Numbered from the stretch's first letter, positions 26,229-37,446 are shown. The stretch: 64,000 nt of DNA from Paramecium octaurelia (GCA_905182995.1 CAJJDP010000133.1:10013-74012); one strand, 5' to 3'. The notes: generated from the letters alone by a model not told the origin. Numbers and translations: made by a program.

Positions 26229-27239
26229 TCAATTATATATATTTTCCCTTCTTGCTTATTATTTAGTCAAACAAAATTTTACTCTTTTAGCAGAGGAGTA
26301 TAAGTTTTATTGTAATTTTTTAGGAGTTGAATCTATTAGATTTAAACTAGAAAAGCATGGTCTGCCTTAAATTTTAATTTAGTTAACAATATCTAAAACT
26401 GAATTCTGATATAAGGGATTCTTTAATATGCTTTTGGGAGTGGAAACAGAACTTAAAGATCTTCCTCTGAAACCCTCTTTATCAATTTATAGTAAAGACA
26501 ATTGTGAGGATCTTTGTGAATAAACTTGTTGCGGAGTTTTTATTTTTACTTTTTAATGATTATGTTTTAATTTAATAGTTGATTTTTAACATTATTGTTA
26601 TTCAAGCTTATTATCCTAATATTTAATAGAACCTGAAGATGCAATTTGAACAGTATAATTGAAAGACAAATCTAAATTGGAGTCATGATCTTGAGATCTC
26701 TATGAAGGCTTGGAATGATTTTTTGCTGATAGCCTATTGATTGGAGAAGGAGAAAGCCCATTTCTTAGCTTTCTTATATCGAAAGCATTGTGACTCTGAG
26801 TTTTCAAATCTATTCTTAGATCTAAAGTTGCATCCTATTTAGTGCTATCTTTCATTTCCCTTATAAAATTGATTTTTGGAACTGTATCCATTAAAGTCAT
26901 TTGATCAGCACATGATAATTATATAGCCTACTATCTTTGTTTAAGAGTTGCTTATAACTAATTTGAATCGTTTTATGTTTATTTCTCAGTATTGAGACAT
27001 TACTATCCTTTTTTAGCTAACTTCTGATGTCTTCTAATATCTGTTTTGAAATTGCATTTATTGAGTGTTAATTGGTTCATCTTCTAGTTCAAGTCTTGCA
27101 CATCACACTCATTTAATTAGTGGTCTTACATTCTCATTTTGATATCGTCTTTAAAATGTGCTTTTAGGCTACAGAACGAAACTGGATGCTCAACCTCGTC
27201 ATCAAAGATATCAGATTCATGATTATATGGCTCTATCAT
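26229..27239 (-). CDS. Disordered Q/S-rich protein, unknown (336 aa)
   Basis: A single uninterrupted frame of 337 codons from ATG 27237-27239 (MIEPYNHESDIFDDEVEHPV) to TGA 26229-26231, with no intron needed; chance of such length is very small here. The product is hydrophilic, rich in Gln, Ser, Lys and Asn, with likely proline-directed phosphorylation sites (LSPSPINR, SSVSTPKSI, DSTPKKL). No domain was recognised. It lies 458 bp downstream of the protein kinase gene on the same strand; whether it is a substrate is unknown. Confidence 0.75.
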
Positions 27240-27697
27240 TATTATAATTATTAATATCATTTAATTACTATTATAGTAGCCAATTGATATTGAAGAAAGG
27301 TTTATTATGTATCATTTTATTTTGAGAAATGCGTTATTACCCAATCCTTCTAAAAAAATTGATAATAATATATTATTAAAGATGAACCAATTTAAAATAA
27401 CAATCATTCATTTATGTATAAATAATATTTTGAAGTATTTATTATTATAATTCTGGATATTTAAAATCATACAAATGATATTTACAAAATTATTCATATA
27501 ATTCTATTTAAACATCAACCAAATTTAGGTTATGGAACAGATATGATGTTGTCGTCGTCCTTAAATGTAAAAATATGCTCAATATTGACCTTACTTTGGA
27601 AGGGGGAACAATTGTTGGATGAGCTTATTTGAGTGTTCGTACTCTATGTTAGTGAACTCTTCTAACTATCAGCCATACACTTCTTCACTGATCCACT

Positions 27698-28684
27698 TCA
27701 ATAACTTAAGAAATATTACTTAACATCAATAATTTTAATTGCAAGGTTTTTGGATAATGTCTTATTTTTCAACTGCTGATTCTCGTATTTATTGAAAATG
27801 TTGTAAAGTTTCATTTGCTTTTTAACCCATTTACTCATGAAGAGTTATTATATAGTTGGTCTTTATTGGGGATCTTTTGTTAATAAGGCTAAAATTAAAA
27901 TTTACAAGTCTTCATCGATTCCTTTCTATACAACAACTTCATTTTTTGTAATCTATGATATCAATTCTGTTTGTGATTATGCTCTAAATGGGTAGTGGGT
28001 ATGAACTAAAATCTTTCAATTATGATTTGGAGAAATTACATATATCAAAACGCCTAGAGACCAAGAATCCACTTTAAAATCATGATTTTGTTTGAGTACC
28101 ACTTCAGGAGGCATATATTCAGTTGTGCCGCATATCACTGGCTAGATTTTGTCTATGTAAGTGGCCCAACCAAAGTCTCCCAACTTGTAAGTTCCTTCCT
28201 CATTAATGAAGATATTTTCCAGCTATAATAGAGGGATAACTTAACATAATAATACCTTCAAATCTCTATGTACTATATTATTGGAGTGTAAACAATCAAG
28301 AGCACATAGTATTGAATGTGTAATGTTGAAAATTTCTTTCTCTTAATAAGGAATTTGTGGTTGTTTCAAGGTTCCTCTAGAACATAATTCAGAAATGATA
28401 TAAATGTAATGATTATCTTCGAAGGAGTCAATTACCTTGACAATATTTCTATGGGCAATGGTTGACTGAATATAAATTTCTTGTCGAACCATCTTTTCAG
28501 CATTATATTTTTAGAGCAGGGCCTTTGAAATCTAGAAATATTATTTATAGCTCACTATTTTGCAAGCAAAATCTTTATTCATTGCTAGATCTGTCACTTA
28601 ATAAACAGTACCAAATGAACCACTACCAAGTTGATTTTTAATTAAGTATTGGGTACCATCATTTCCTATTAAAATACTATTCAT
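27698..28684 (-). CDS. Ser/Thr protein kinase
   Basis: Spliced 927 nt, 308 residues, ATG 28682-28684 to TGA 27698-27700. All canonical motifs are visible: glycine loop [12 protein letters not shown] (VAIK-type lysine), the aC Glu in [23 protein letters not shown], activation segment [21 protein letters not shown] and KDPQQRPT. The DFGW and [10 protein letters not shown] features and compact size recall Aurora/ULK-type kinases, but no exact assignment is made. Intron 28223-28255 (33 nt) splits the catalytic loop between HRDLK and LEN; intron 28013-28039 (27 nt) lies after LGVLIY. It phosphorylates Ser/Thr of unknown substrates. The C-terminal ~50 residues after the kinase core are basic and helical. 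Confidence 0.95.
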
Positions 28685-28767
28685 TAAATAATTTATATTT
28701 TAAAATGAATCTAATTAAAATTATAAGTTTCCTTTTTCAATAGAGAATATAAAGTAAAATTAAATAA

Positions 28768-29458
28768 TCATTTCTTCCTTTTGTATACCACCCCTTGAAA
28801 CTCGTATGGTCTCTTTTCTAAGGAAATAGGTTTTTTGGTCCCAAAAAAAGGTGTCACAAAAGAGTCTCCAAATTTAACTACATGGGATCCACTGATCTTT
28901 CCTTCATTTTTTTCAAATTCTAATGATAATCATTATAAGTTACATAGTTGATGCTTTTTCAAAGTAGGCAATTTGGTTCGGCGTCCTTAATAATTTTCTT
29001 TATTAATAAAGCAATTTTTTGGTGGTTCAGAATATTATTACTGTTAAATTTGAAAATTTCCAATAGGAATTTATTCTGATTCCAGAGGATCCATTTGGCA
29101 TGACTAATATAAGTCCATTTAGCTTTATATTTTCTTGAAAACTAATTAATTAAATTTTATATACAGTTGATATAATACGACTTCTCCTTTTTTAATAGTT
29201 TCTTGGTTCCGTACTTTATCTTCTATAATCCGCTTCCAAACTTTCAAAGGCTGTTGAATCTGTTTGTATTGAATTATATTATATTGATCGTTTTGGTTTG
29301 ATATAATTATTGTCATTGATTGCAACTTTATTCTGACATTAGGATTGAGTCTGTCTAATTCCTCGAGATTTTGAGACCGCTTGAAATTGTCTGTAGATGC
29401 GATAGTCAATGGTGGATTTCAATTGAGATTCCTAAACTCCCTTTGGGAAATTAATCAT
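28768..29458 (-). CDS. Basic disordered protein, unknown (211 aa)
   Basis: ATG 29456-29458 (MINFPKGVQESQLKSTIDYR), introns 29134-29164 (31 nt) and 28920-28943 (24 nt, with in-frame TGA), stop TGA 28768-28770; spliced 636 nt. Rich in Arg, Lys, Gln and Ser. The C-terminal part contains GSHVVKFGDSFVTPFFGTKK then a Tyr/Lys tail ending VVYKRKK. This kind of low-complexity basic protein is common among ciliate cytoskeletal or basal-body proteins, but I recognise no family. It lies just upstream of the kinase gene (84 bp from the kinase start) on the same strand. Confidence 0.7.
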
Positions 29459-29569
29459 AATAATAATAATATATAGCTTTTGAATAATTGCATTTCGGTT
29501 TCATTATAAATATTGGGAACAACTAAGAACTAAGAAGGAAATAAAAATCCGAAATGTGCAGATGATTGC

Positions 29570-30344
29570 TCAATATATATCATGATCCATATTATTATTA
29601 TTAATTGAAACATTTTGTTAAGCTTGAATTAATAATATTGTGAGATTATTGTTAATTAATTTTTATTGTTTGCATTCCTCTGTAAGATCTTTAATATAAT
29701 TTGAATGTTGTTTTTCTTTGTTTTCTGCATCCACTCTCACTTTCTCTAACCGCTTGTTTTGCTTAAGGAAGGCTTGCTTTAGCAATTTATTTTCATCAAG
29801 TAACTTTTAAGTCTAAAAATACTAATTCGTGAATACATTTTATTAAAACTTTTCTCCTAATTTCTATTCAAAAGCTTCAAAGCAGAGTTGAATATTTTAT
29901 TAAGCAGTCTAGATGTTTTAAGACTGTTGAAGTCTCTTCAATAATTCTTCTTTTAAACAAATTTTAAAGTTGTCAAACTACATTTAATAATTTAAATTAT
30001 ACATCTGCATTATCTATGTCAATTTTTTGAGGGGTAGCCATTTTTTATCCTAGAATCTCAAATACCATCTCAATGTTATTGTCGAAGTCTTCCAACAACC
30101 TAGTAATCTCAGACTATTGTATTTAAGGGTATTTCTCCTAAATTATTGCCAAATTTTATCTACAATTTTAATAAAAATTATATACTATGTTAATCTTCTT
30201 CGCGCTTAACTCAAAGTCTCTATATTTCGATCTTGATTTATTCGTCTCCTTAAAGCGAAAGTCGGATTCAATGACTAATTTTAATTTTAAACATATTACT
30301 TCATTTGGCTCATCTTCGAAATATTTTCTTTTACCAACTAACAT
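29570..30344 (-). CDS. CUE-like ubiquitin-binding, coiled-coil protein
   Basis: ATG 30342-30344 (MLVGKRKYFEDEPNEVICLK) to TGA 29570-29572. Introns 29978-30002 (25 nt) and 29813-29836 (24 nt) give 241 residues; the 24-nt intron is a multiple of three and lacks TGA, so retention would give 249. Residues ~63-100 look like a CUE domain: NLAIIQEKYPQI (MFP-like position), then SEITRLLEDFDNNIEMVFEI with the terminal di-hydrophobic pair. CUE domains bind ubiquitin. The C-terminal half is predicted coiled coil (KLLDENKLLKQAFLKQNKRL). Confidence in the frame is high; the domain call is moderate. Confidence 0.65.
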
Positions 30345-30479
30345 TTAATTATAATATTAATATTAATAATTTAATTTAAATATTTTATTTGCCTCACTAA
30401 AATACAGATCCAAAAATTTAAATATTTATTATGTAATTTCATAAGCAGAATTCTAATCTATTTATCATATCAAATAATG

Positions 30480-31362
30480 ATGGAACTAATCAAATTGACG
30501 ACTTCAGACTCTTTAGCAACTTCTGTTACAACTCTTCCCCACATAAATACCAACTGAAATTTAAATTTCAAATCTTAGATCTAAATTTATGCTAATCCTA
30601 AGATTAATGATTGCAAACTACTATTGATAGTATTCAATTTGAACTATTATTCATATAGTAATCAGATTACTTTTAGTATATCATCAAGATATTCAAGATT
30701 TTAATGTGTTAGTCCTAAGTCTAACAATCAATTTTAACAATTTCAATAGATATTTTTTGACTTTCCTGAAAGGATTATAGATTGCATATGAACTAATGTC
30801 TTTATGCAAAGAATCAGAGACAAAGATACTTTTAGAACGAAATATTTATAATCTGCTTCTATTTATTTAATGTGAAATAGATATTTACGACACTCAAAGC
30901 AGATGATGTCAATATAAGGATGTTGCAGGTGCCCTATCATAATCTATCGACATAATTCTTGCTTATAATGCAATAACAATTCAATATGAAGAGAATATGA
31001 GTGCTTCTTAAAACTTAATTTAAGATATCAAATTAACGAAGCTCAAATCTAATTGTAAACTGAACTATCTTTGTGACATAATGTCATTACATAATATTCA
31101 TCCAGTTTTAATAGAAATTAGATGGTATTATAGCTAAATATCAGCAAATCTTTCGAAGACTTTTAATGATTCAAACCAAAATTTTGTTTAACAATTTTCT
31201 AATTTGATAGCGTTAACCCATTCTAATTAAGTGATTGCAAGAAGAAATCAAATTTAGGGGGTTAAATATTTTCAGGTAAGTTTGAATTTTAATGTAATAT
31301 TTATTATCAAGCTTATCAGCAGAAATAGGAATGAAAGATTATATGAGTAGGTTAAGAGCTGA
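30480..31362 (+). CDS. Helical protein or decayed gene, unknown
   Basis: A + strand frame with long helical segments (for example ALSQSIDIILAYNAITIQYE) ends at TGA 31360-31362 after a 36-nt intron beginning at about 31276. The arrangement recalls a BAR-type or sorting-nexin C-terminal helical region, but that is only an impression. The frame is interrupted by in-frame TGA codons upstream (near 30610 and 30903) that I could not remove by splicing. It may be a pseudogene or have unsolved introns. Convergent with the methyltransferase gene. Confidence 0.3.
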
Positions 31363-31593
31363 TACTGCATACCATGTTTTTGAAATTGATTTGGTATTAG
31401 GAGTAAAAAACTTATTTATTTTTCGATAAAGCTTTTTCTGAATTATTAAATTGAATTTAATGCATTAAAAATCATTCAATATTTTTATTCTCATTCTCAA
31501 TCTTATCTTATGGAATATTATTCTATTATTCAACTTATTGTTATTATTATTATTATTCTATTTTTTATTTCTTTCTTTCTCTACCCAATTCAA

Positions 31594-32246
31594 TCATTTC
31601 TTATTTCTTTCTTTCTTTTTCCTCTTTTTATTTTTCTGGATCCAAGAATTTCTCTCCTTCTACTTGTTATTCTTTGAATCCTGCCCATTCTAAATTTAAT
31701 TTAATGAAACATTACATGCAAAATGATGAAATATTATTCCTGATGCTACACCAACATTTAAACTTGCAGTTTTTTGAGTGTATTAAGGAATATAAACAAA
31801 ATGGTCGCATAAGGCTTTATGTTCTGGAATCAATCCCGTACCCTATAATTAAGCTTTTTAAAATATAAACTTCATTTCCGAGAAAAAACACTGTATTACC
31901 CTTAAAAGGATTTGTGATAATACTTTAAGAACCTTCACCAATTTCAACACCACAAACAAAAATATTGTTTTGCACAAAATACTCCTTCGCTTCTTTTAAA
32001 TTATTAAAAAGGTGAAAATTCATTTAGTCATAAGTCCCATGATTACCAAAAAAAGAAAATCCTTCAGCAATTTAAAATTTCTTTTTCGTTTGGCCTTGTT
32101 TTCCAATCATAAAGACTTTAGTTAAATTGAAAGCTGCAGCATTTCTAACAAAATAGAAAAGTGGAGTAGTACCTTATGATGGTGCCTATATTTTTAGGTT
32201 TAGCTATATTGTGGAGAAGTAGATAACCTTCAAATTGCTATTGCAT
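31594..32246 (-). CDS. SpoU/TrmH-family RNA 2'-O-ribose methyltransferase
   Basis: ATG 32244-32246 (MQQQFEGYLLLHNIAKPKNI), introns 32145-32172 and 31843-31870 (both 28 nt), TGA 31594-31596; spliced 597 nt, 198 residues. All three SPOUT motifs are present: motif 1 KPKNIGTIIRNAAAF (residues ~16-29), motif 2 VFFLGNEGTGL (~110-120), motif 3 ASLNVGVASGIIFHHF (~142-157). These bind S-adenosylmethionine in a trefoil knot and methylate ribose of tRNA or rRNA. The last ~35 residues are almost all Lys/Arg/Asn/Glu, coded by the pyrimidine-rich tract at 31594-31690, and probably bind RNA. Short for the family, being essentially the catalytic domain alone, as in TrmL/TrmH-type enzymes. Confidence 0.93.
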
Positions 32247-32283
32247 AATTTTATATTTATTTTTTTTAATAATATATATTATT

Positions 32284-32755
32284 TCAAAATGCTGAATCAT
32301 CTTTTAAGATCTGCTTTTTAATGTCTTGCAATGATTTTAAATTATCAAATACTCGATCCTCAAAGATTGCTGTGAATTCATGCTCTATTGAGGTGATCAA
32401 AGCTATTCTTTCAAGACTGTCCAAACCTAGATCCTTAATTAAATCTCCTTCCCAATTGACGGATTTGACATCTATTTTCTCGAAGGATTTCAAGACTTTC
32501 AAGAATCTGACATCGACCTATGGAATGTAGGAATAGGATGTGTTACTTCATTTTCTTCCATGTAGAGTCCTGCCTCTTCGCTTGGAGATGGTAATGGATT
32601 GACAGATGACTTAATGCTCTCGATACTTGCCCTGTTAAACTTTTTAAAGTGATCTTGAGTGTCAAAGCTTGTCTATGGATGGGATATGAATACATGTGAT
32701 TGATGCAGAATTGTGGTCTAATAAATAGGGACCTTGATAATAATTTTCTAATCAT
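32284..32755 (-). CDS. Mitochondrial acyl carrier protein (first copy)
   Basis: ATG 32753-32755, introns 32668-32693 (26 nt) and 32518-32546 (29 nt), TGA 32284-32286; spliced 417 nt, 138 residues. The N-terminus MIRKLLSRSLFIRPQFCINH is Arg-rich without acidic residues, a mitochondrial targeting signal. The ACP fold follows: RFLKVLKSFEKIDVKS, then KDLGLDSLERIAL with the phosphopantetheine Ser at residue ~95, and EHEFTAIFEDRV. Mitochondrial ACP carries acyl chains for lipoate synthesis and is an accessory subunit of complex I and of iron-sulfur assembly. Its usual EEEF acidic helix is reduced to EHEF. A second ACP lies at 41111-41594. The start is 40 bp from the stop of the upstream membrane protein gene. 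Confidence 0.93.
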
Positions 32756-32795
32756 TATAATAATTATATTTTTATTGATATTGCAATATTATTTT

Positions 32796-33372
32796 TCAGA
32801 AATGAGCAGCATTGCTACTATCGCTTGTAAGTTCTGCTCTTAATTATTTTAATCTTGCTTCCTTCTTGGCGAGGGCAAAATCAAAGACTGAAAAATTATA
32901 CTTTTCAGCTAATTCTGACAACACTTGATTTCTTTGTACAAAAAGTGGTTCGAACAACACTTTGGACAAGTTATAAGAAAATGCGGCTGAGACCAAACCT
33001 AAGAGTATACAAGACAGTATTACCAACTCCTAAGATGAACATTCCATTTAAGATGGGTCTGGTGGTAATTTTGGAAGTGATCAATTATTGTTCTCTTAAT
33101 GTTGCTAACGCCAAGAAAATACCACCAAAAGAAAATATGCCTGATCTCATATCAACATCGATTGTTTATTCTTTGACGAATTTCTTGTGATCCTCCTATG
33201 TGATTTTTTCAGGTGTTTGACTAGCAATAAAATAAAATATTAATCTTCTTCTGTCTTGTGGTCCAGCTAAAATTAATAGGATAAAAGTACCAAGCATGAT
33301 GTTATCATGATTGATATAATAGCCATTTGTAGATTTATGAAGTTATGGTGATACAAGCCAGCTCAAACTCAT
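32796..33372 (-). CDS. Membrane protein, unknown (183 aa)
   Basis: ATG 33370-33372 (MSLSWLVSPQLHKSTNGYYI), one 25-nt intron (32999-33023), TGA 32796-32798; spliced 552 nt. At least three hydrophobic segments: IMLGTFILLILAG, IFSFGGIFLALATL, and ILNGMFILGVGLVSAAFSY. A charged segment (PEKITQEDHKKFVKEQ) lies between the first and second. The C-terminus is amphipathic (EARLKQLRAELTSD). It could be an inner mitochondrial or ER protein; no family recognised. Tightly packed between the ACP and homospermidine synthase genes, all on the same strand. Confidence 0.7.
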
Positions 33373-33412
33373 TTTTGGATATTTAATTAATTATTTATAT
33401 ATAGTTGTAATA

Positions 33413-34994
33413 TCAAATTTATTGGCATAGAAAACTTTGGAATTTGTAACAATCCTTAATCTTCGTTTTGTTAAGATCAACTGGGATCGATATAAATCTC
33501 CCCATTAGATGTTCACTCTAGAAATGGTTAATTGAAGAGATACTTACAATTCTAATAAGATCATCAGTTTCAACATCTTCAGAAAAGTGGGCTCCAATAT
33601 TTGGGTGCTTGCAAGTCCACAAAAATCCCCCATATACTCCTGCTACGACTTGTAACACAGTTGGACCAAACATTCCATTGAATATTTTAGAACTATCGAT
33701 TTCATCCATAACACTGCCAGTCCACCAGGCTCTATTATTTTTCATAATCAAGAGAGCACCAACTTTATCCCATCCTTTCAATGAAGGGAAATTCATAGGA
33801 TGAATCACTTCCATTTCTGGATGAGTATTGTCTATGGTGGCACTTGATGGTAGGTTTCTTATGAACTCCTTCGCCAATGGATTATAATCATAAACATAAT
33901 ATTGTGAGGGCGAGTATCCTGTCTCTGGATCGCTTAAATAATCTTAAATAGAATAAGCTTCCCCATGAGGAATCAGAACCCCTAAACTCAGCTAATTCTC
34001 AATATACCTGTAATATCTTCATTAGGCACCCAACTCTTGGCCAATATGTTCACCGAAGGTATTTTTGAGACTATCGTTTTTCCATCTCTTATTGTATAAC
34101 AATTCGGAATATGAGTATCTTCGTGTGAACCTCTGGCTACTTAAATAGGGACTAGTCCTTCAGTGAGGAATCCTCTGCATGACCAAGTATTATAGAACTT
34201 AGTCTTGACATCTTTTGGAATTTCAGCCATTAACTAATTGTCAGTTTCAGAACAATGAATTGTATGTACTCCAAGCACTTAAGCTAATTTCGAATGGTTC
34301 TTCTACTCCCAATATTTTCTCAAATCCCTTAAATTAAATTCTCTTTGAGGATTCTTGAGATAGTGTTTAGCACAATCTTCCAATCCTCTTTTTACACAAT
34401 GAGATATTACACCTGGGTTGAATCCAGTTTCTAACAATGAAGTAGGACCCTTAATTAGATATTAAGATTATACTTTCTACCAGAATGGTGACTTTTTAGC
34501 ATTGTCCTTAATATAGCCTAATGTCAATTTATAAGCTTCCTCTTCATTCTAGGGACACGAGTTAGCATCTTCACTGTCATCCCAAACTTCCAAGGCTGTA
34601 TTTAGATATCTAACTCCCTTCTAAGCACAAAGCGCCCAAATTTCTGCGAACCCAATATTAGTTGACAAATCTACTAGTGTATCTCCCTCCTTTAGGCTGA
34701 TTTATATGATATTTTCTATTTACCCCATTATGTCAAGTGTTTGTGCTAGGTTATCTCTGGTTTGTTTGTAAATTACAGTCTTAAATCTCTTCTCATTGGG
34801 GAAAAAGGCATCATGCTTATCAAGAATAACAACATTGGCTTCTAAAAAAAATTATAGAGACCTTTACTTGGATGTTACTTTAATAATAGTTCTGTGAAGG
34901 CTTTTCCTATTGCCCCATATCCTAATACACCGATTGTTTTTGGAAGATTAACTTTTTAACTAAATTGATAAAAGCCACGATTGATCAATTACAT
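33413..34994 (-). CDS. Homospermidine synthase, bacterial type
   Basis: ATG 34992-34994, introns 34842-34867, 33982-34007 and 33518-33547, TGA 33413-33415; spliced exactly 1,500 nt, 499 residues. The N-terminal Rossmann motif is GYGAIG (residues ~25-30), with VVILDKHD at the end of strand 2. Family motifs follow: TNIGFAEIWALC, YLNTALEVWDD, GFNPGVISHCVKRGL, IPHGEAYSIQDYLSD, NNRAWWTG and LQVVAGVYGGFLW. The enzyme uses NAD to join putrescine units (or putrescine and spermidine) into homospermidine. It belongs to the saccharopine-dehydrogenase-like fold group and is best known from alpha-proteobacteria; the eukaryotic (plant) enzyme is a different fold derived from deoxyhypusine synthase. The three ciliate introns show that it is nuclear here. 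Confidence 0.9.
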
Positions 34995-35377
34995 ATAAGA
35001 AATTAGGATAGTTTTATTAATGATGTATTTTTACATTACAAAAAATCTTTAAACTTTGCAGCCAATATATTTCAAATACTGTAATTAAGATATTTTGAGG
35101 AATATTATAATAAATTTTATATTACGCATTATTAATTAATACTCGAAAGAACACATAGCAACGCCTCGTATTCTCCAGTCTAAATTTAGATTATAATTGA
35201 ATCCCCAATATTCAGATACAGAGGAAACTGTTTGAGGTTCGAGTAATTTAACTCCAACAATAAGTGCAAATCATCAACTGAGTTTTGCCAATATCGTATT
35301 AGTACCTCAGAGTTAAACAGTAAATTATAAAATATTACAAGAAAAGAATTAGCATTTAAATAATATTAGTAATCTAA

Positions 35378-35929
35378 ATGTAAAAGTAATTTTTTGAGAG
35401 AATAGGAATAGTGTTGATAGTTGTCAGAAATAAAAATAACTAATACCTAGCCGTCTTAGAAACAAAGAATAGAGGATGGTGGTTACCTGGAGGCAGAGTT
35501 GAACCTGGAGAGCAGTTTGAAAAAGCTGCTTTAAGAGAAACTCTTGAAGAGGCAGGGATTAATGTAACTTTGAAAGGAGTCTTGAGAGTTGAATAGGATA
35601 TTGATCAATAAACATGTTTCATGAGATTCAAGATAGTGTATTATGCAGAGCCGACTGATTAAAATCAAGCGCCTAAGAAAGTAGCAGACAAAGGTATTAA
35701 GTGATTGCGATTGATTTCACTAGAATCTGAGATGGCTGTTTGGGTTGATTACGATAAGCTTCACGAATTGGGAAAGACCAAAGAAGGTTGGAGAGGAATG
35801 GAATTAATATAATGGGCTAATTACATTGAATAAGGAGGCGACATCATGCCATTATGTACTGTAAGTAGAGAGGGAGCCAATGTGGAAATGGCGAAACCAT
35901 TTACCATAAAGAATCTCAAATAAAATTGA
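35378..35929 (+). CDS. Nudix hydrolase
   Basis: ATG 35378, one 30-nt intron (35694-35723), TGA 35927-35929; spliced 522 nt, 173 residues. The Nudix box GX5EX7REUXEEXGU lies at residues ~39-61: GRVEPGE, seven residues, then RETLEEAGI. It is preceded by RGWWLPGG, the usual strand. Nudix enzymes cleave nucleoside diphosphates linked to another moiety, such as NDP-sugars, diadenosine polyphosphates or NADH; the substrate cannot be told. No targeting signal is obvious. The gene ends 6 bp before the stop of the convergent neighbour at 35936, so the two transcripts must overlap in their 3' ends. Confidence 0.93.
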
Positions 35930-35935
35930 TATAAT

Positions 35936-37446
35936 TCATAATGTAAAATTAAAGTCTAAATCAATAATTTGCTGCAGTTCCTTTTCTTCAATGATTCTCA
36001 CCTACTTGTCCAAGGTTGTCGGATTGTAGAACTCTAGTGAGGCAGGGGTATAAACAATCTTGAAGTCAGACTCAACGGTTTAATTCAACAGAAAGCCATT
36101 CTCAGAGCAGGCTAATCCTTGTTGTCCTGCTACGACATCATGCTGTTCTGGGATGTTCACTTTCACAGATGCTCTTGTGGGAGTCAGAGTGATGATTTCA
36201 ACATAGCTTTTAATGAAGCTTTGGATTGGGTTCTTGAAACAAAAACTAGCTAGACACTCCAAATCAGCTATGGAGAAGTGAAACTAACCGATTTATCTAA
36301 TATTGTTAGAAACAACGATTGATGGTGGGATGAAGGCGATTTGATAATAGGATTCCTCATGATACACGATTTTCTTTATGATTTTTTCTTTTTTGGTCAA
36401 TTTCCCTGGTTGAATTGTTACTGGAAACCTTTTTTGTGGGATTACAAAATTAGACAATTCATCTATTTCAGACATCTACATTAGAAAATAGAATACATAA
36501 TTATCGATCTCTTGGAAATTGGATTGAAGTAGCTATGACATTTTTAAATTGGTCAATGGAATAGTTGCATTTTTGTTAATGTCATCGCAATAAACGATCA
36601 ATTTGGGCATTACACAAGTAAATCTTCGCTATTCCAATACGAATTCAATGTCCTTTGGTTTTTAGATTTCATCGATAAATTCGGATCCGCTTATGGCATA
36701 GACATTCAATGAAATCTTTTTGTTTTAATATGTCATATCTAACTAGGTTAAAGATAGGTACTTTCAATTAGATAGTTTGTCAAGTCCTTCACTAATAATA
36801 GCTTTTTGGTTTGATTCCAATTTAAGGTCAAAGGATGGTGTTCTTTTTTCACCTTCCTCTTTCTCAATTGCATCGGTCTATATATATATATTTAAATGGC
36901 TTACGTTAATTTTGCTATGATGACATGATTGCCTTTGTTGAATGTTTTATGTATTTCCCCCAAAGGCTACACGTCGTCATTTATTATTTGTAGTAGTTAT
37001 CTCTTATATTTCAATTCCTTCTCCCTCTCAGTTATAGTTTCTGGATCTTACCTTTATCTTGAGTCAATTTCGATTAATTTGTATACTTGAGGTTTCTTGG
37101 TTTGTTGTTATTATTATTAATTGCTTTGTGAAATCTTGGTTTTTTAAGTTGTACCATTATTTTGTGATCTTCCAAACTTCTACAGTTATATTTATTTGTT
37201 GCTCTCATAGTAACCTCTAATGTCAAAATGCAAATTATACTGATCGCAAAGCACTCCAAAATTCCTCGGTACAAACTTTTAATAGTGAACTTCCACTTAA
37301 GGCTTGGTAGTAAATTCAAAATTTGGTTTTGATGTTTTTGCACTCAAATTCCTTAATTATGTAGATGTCATCAATTTCGCAGTTTTCGGTCTCATTTAGA
37401 CATCCAGAAATTCACGAACAAAGGTTTCAGAAGTTTATGGTCTCAT
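35936..37446 (-). CDS. Unknown beta-rich protein, possibly cilia-associated (483 aa)
   Basis: ATG 37444-37446 (MRPQTSETFVREFLDVQMRP) to TGA 35936-35938. Removing introns of 27 nt (about 36877-36903) and 32 nt (about 36762-36793) gives 484 codons. The C-terminal half is one continuous frame of alternating strands (KKISLNVYAISGSEFIDEI, RFPVTIQPGKLTKK, YVEIITLTPTRASVKVNIPE), the look of PapD/MSP-like or C2-like folds seen in axonemal proteins; this is a guess. Between ~36760 and 36900 a second frame is also protein-like, so the exact exon pattern there is uncertain. Convergent with the Nudix gene at 6 bp. Confidence 0.65.

Noticed and set aside
29146-29409. Minus-strand protein starting at 29409
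   Set aside because: That start is TTG, not ATG, and the frame is only partly right; the ATG at 29456-29458 with two introns gives an in-frame 211-aa protein.
30900-30910. In-frame TGA as selenocysteine in the helical + strand frame
   Set aside because: No selenoprotein family, no Cys-homologous position and no SECIS-like element could be recognised; decay or a wrong exon model is simpler.
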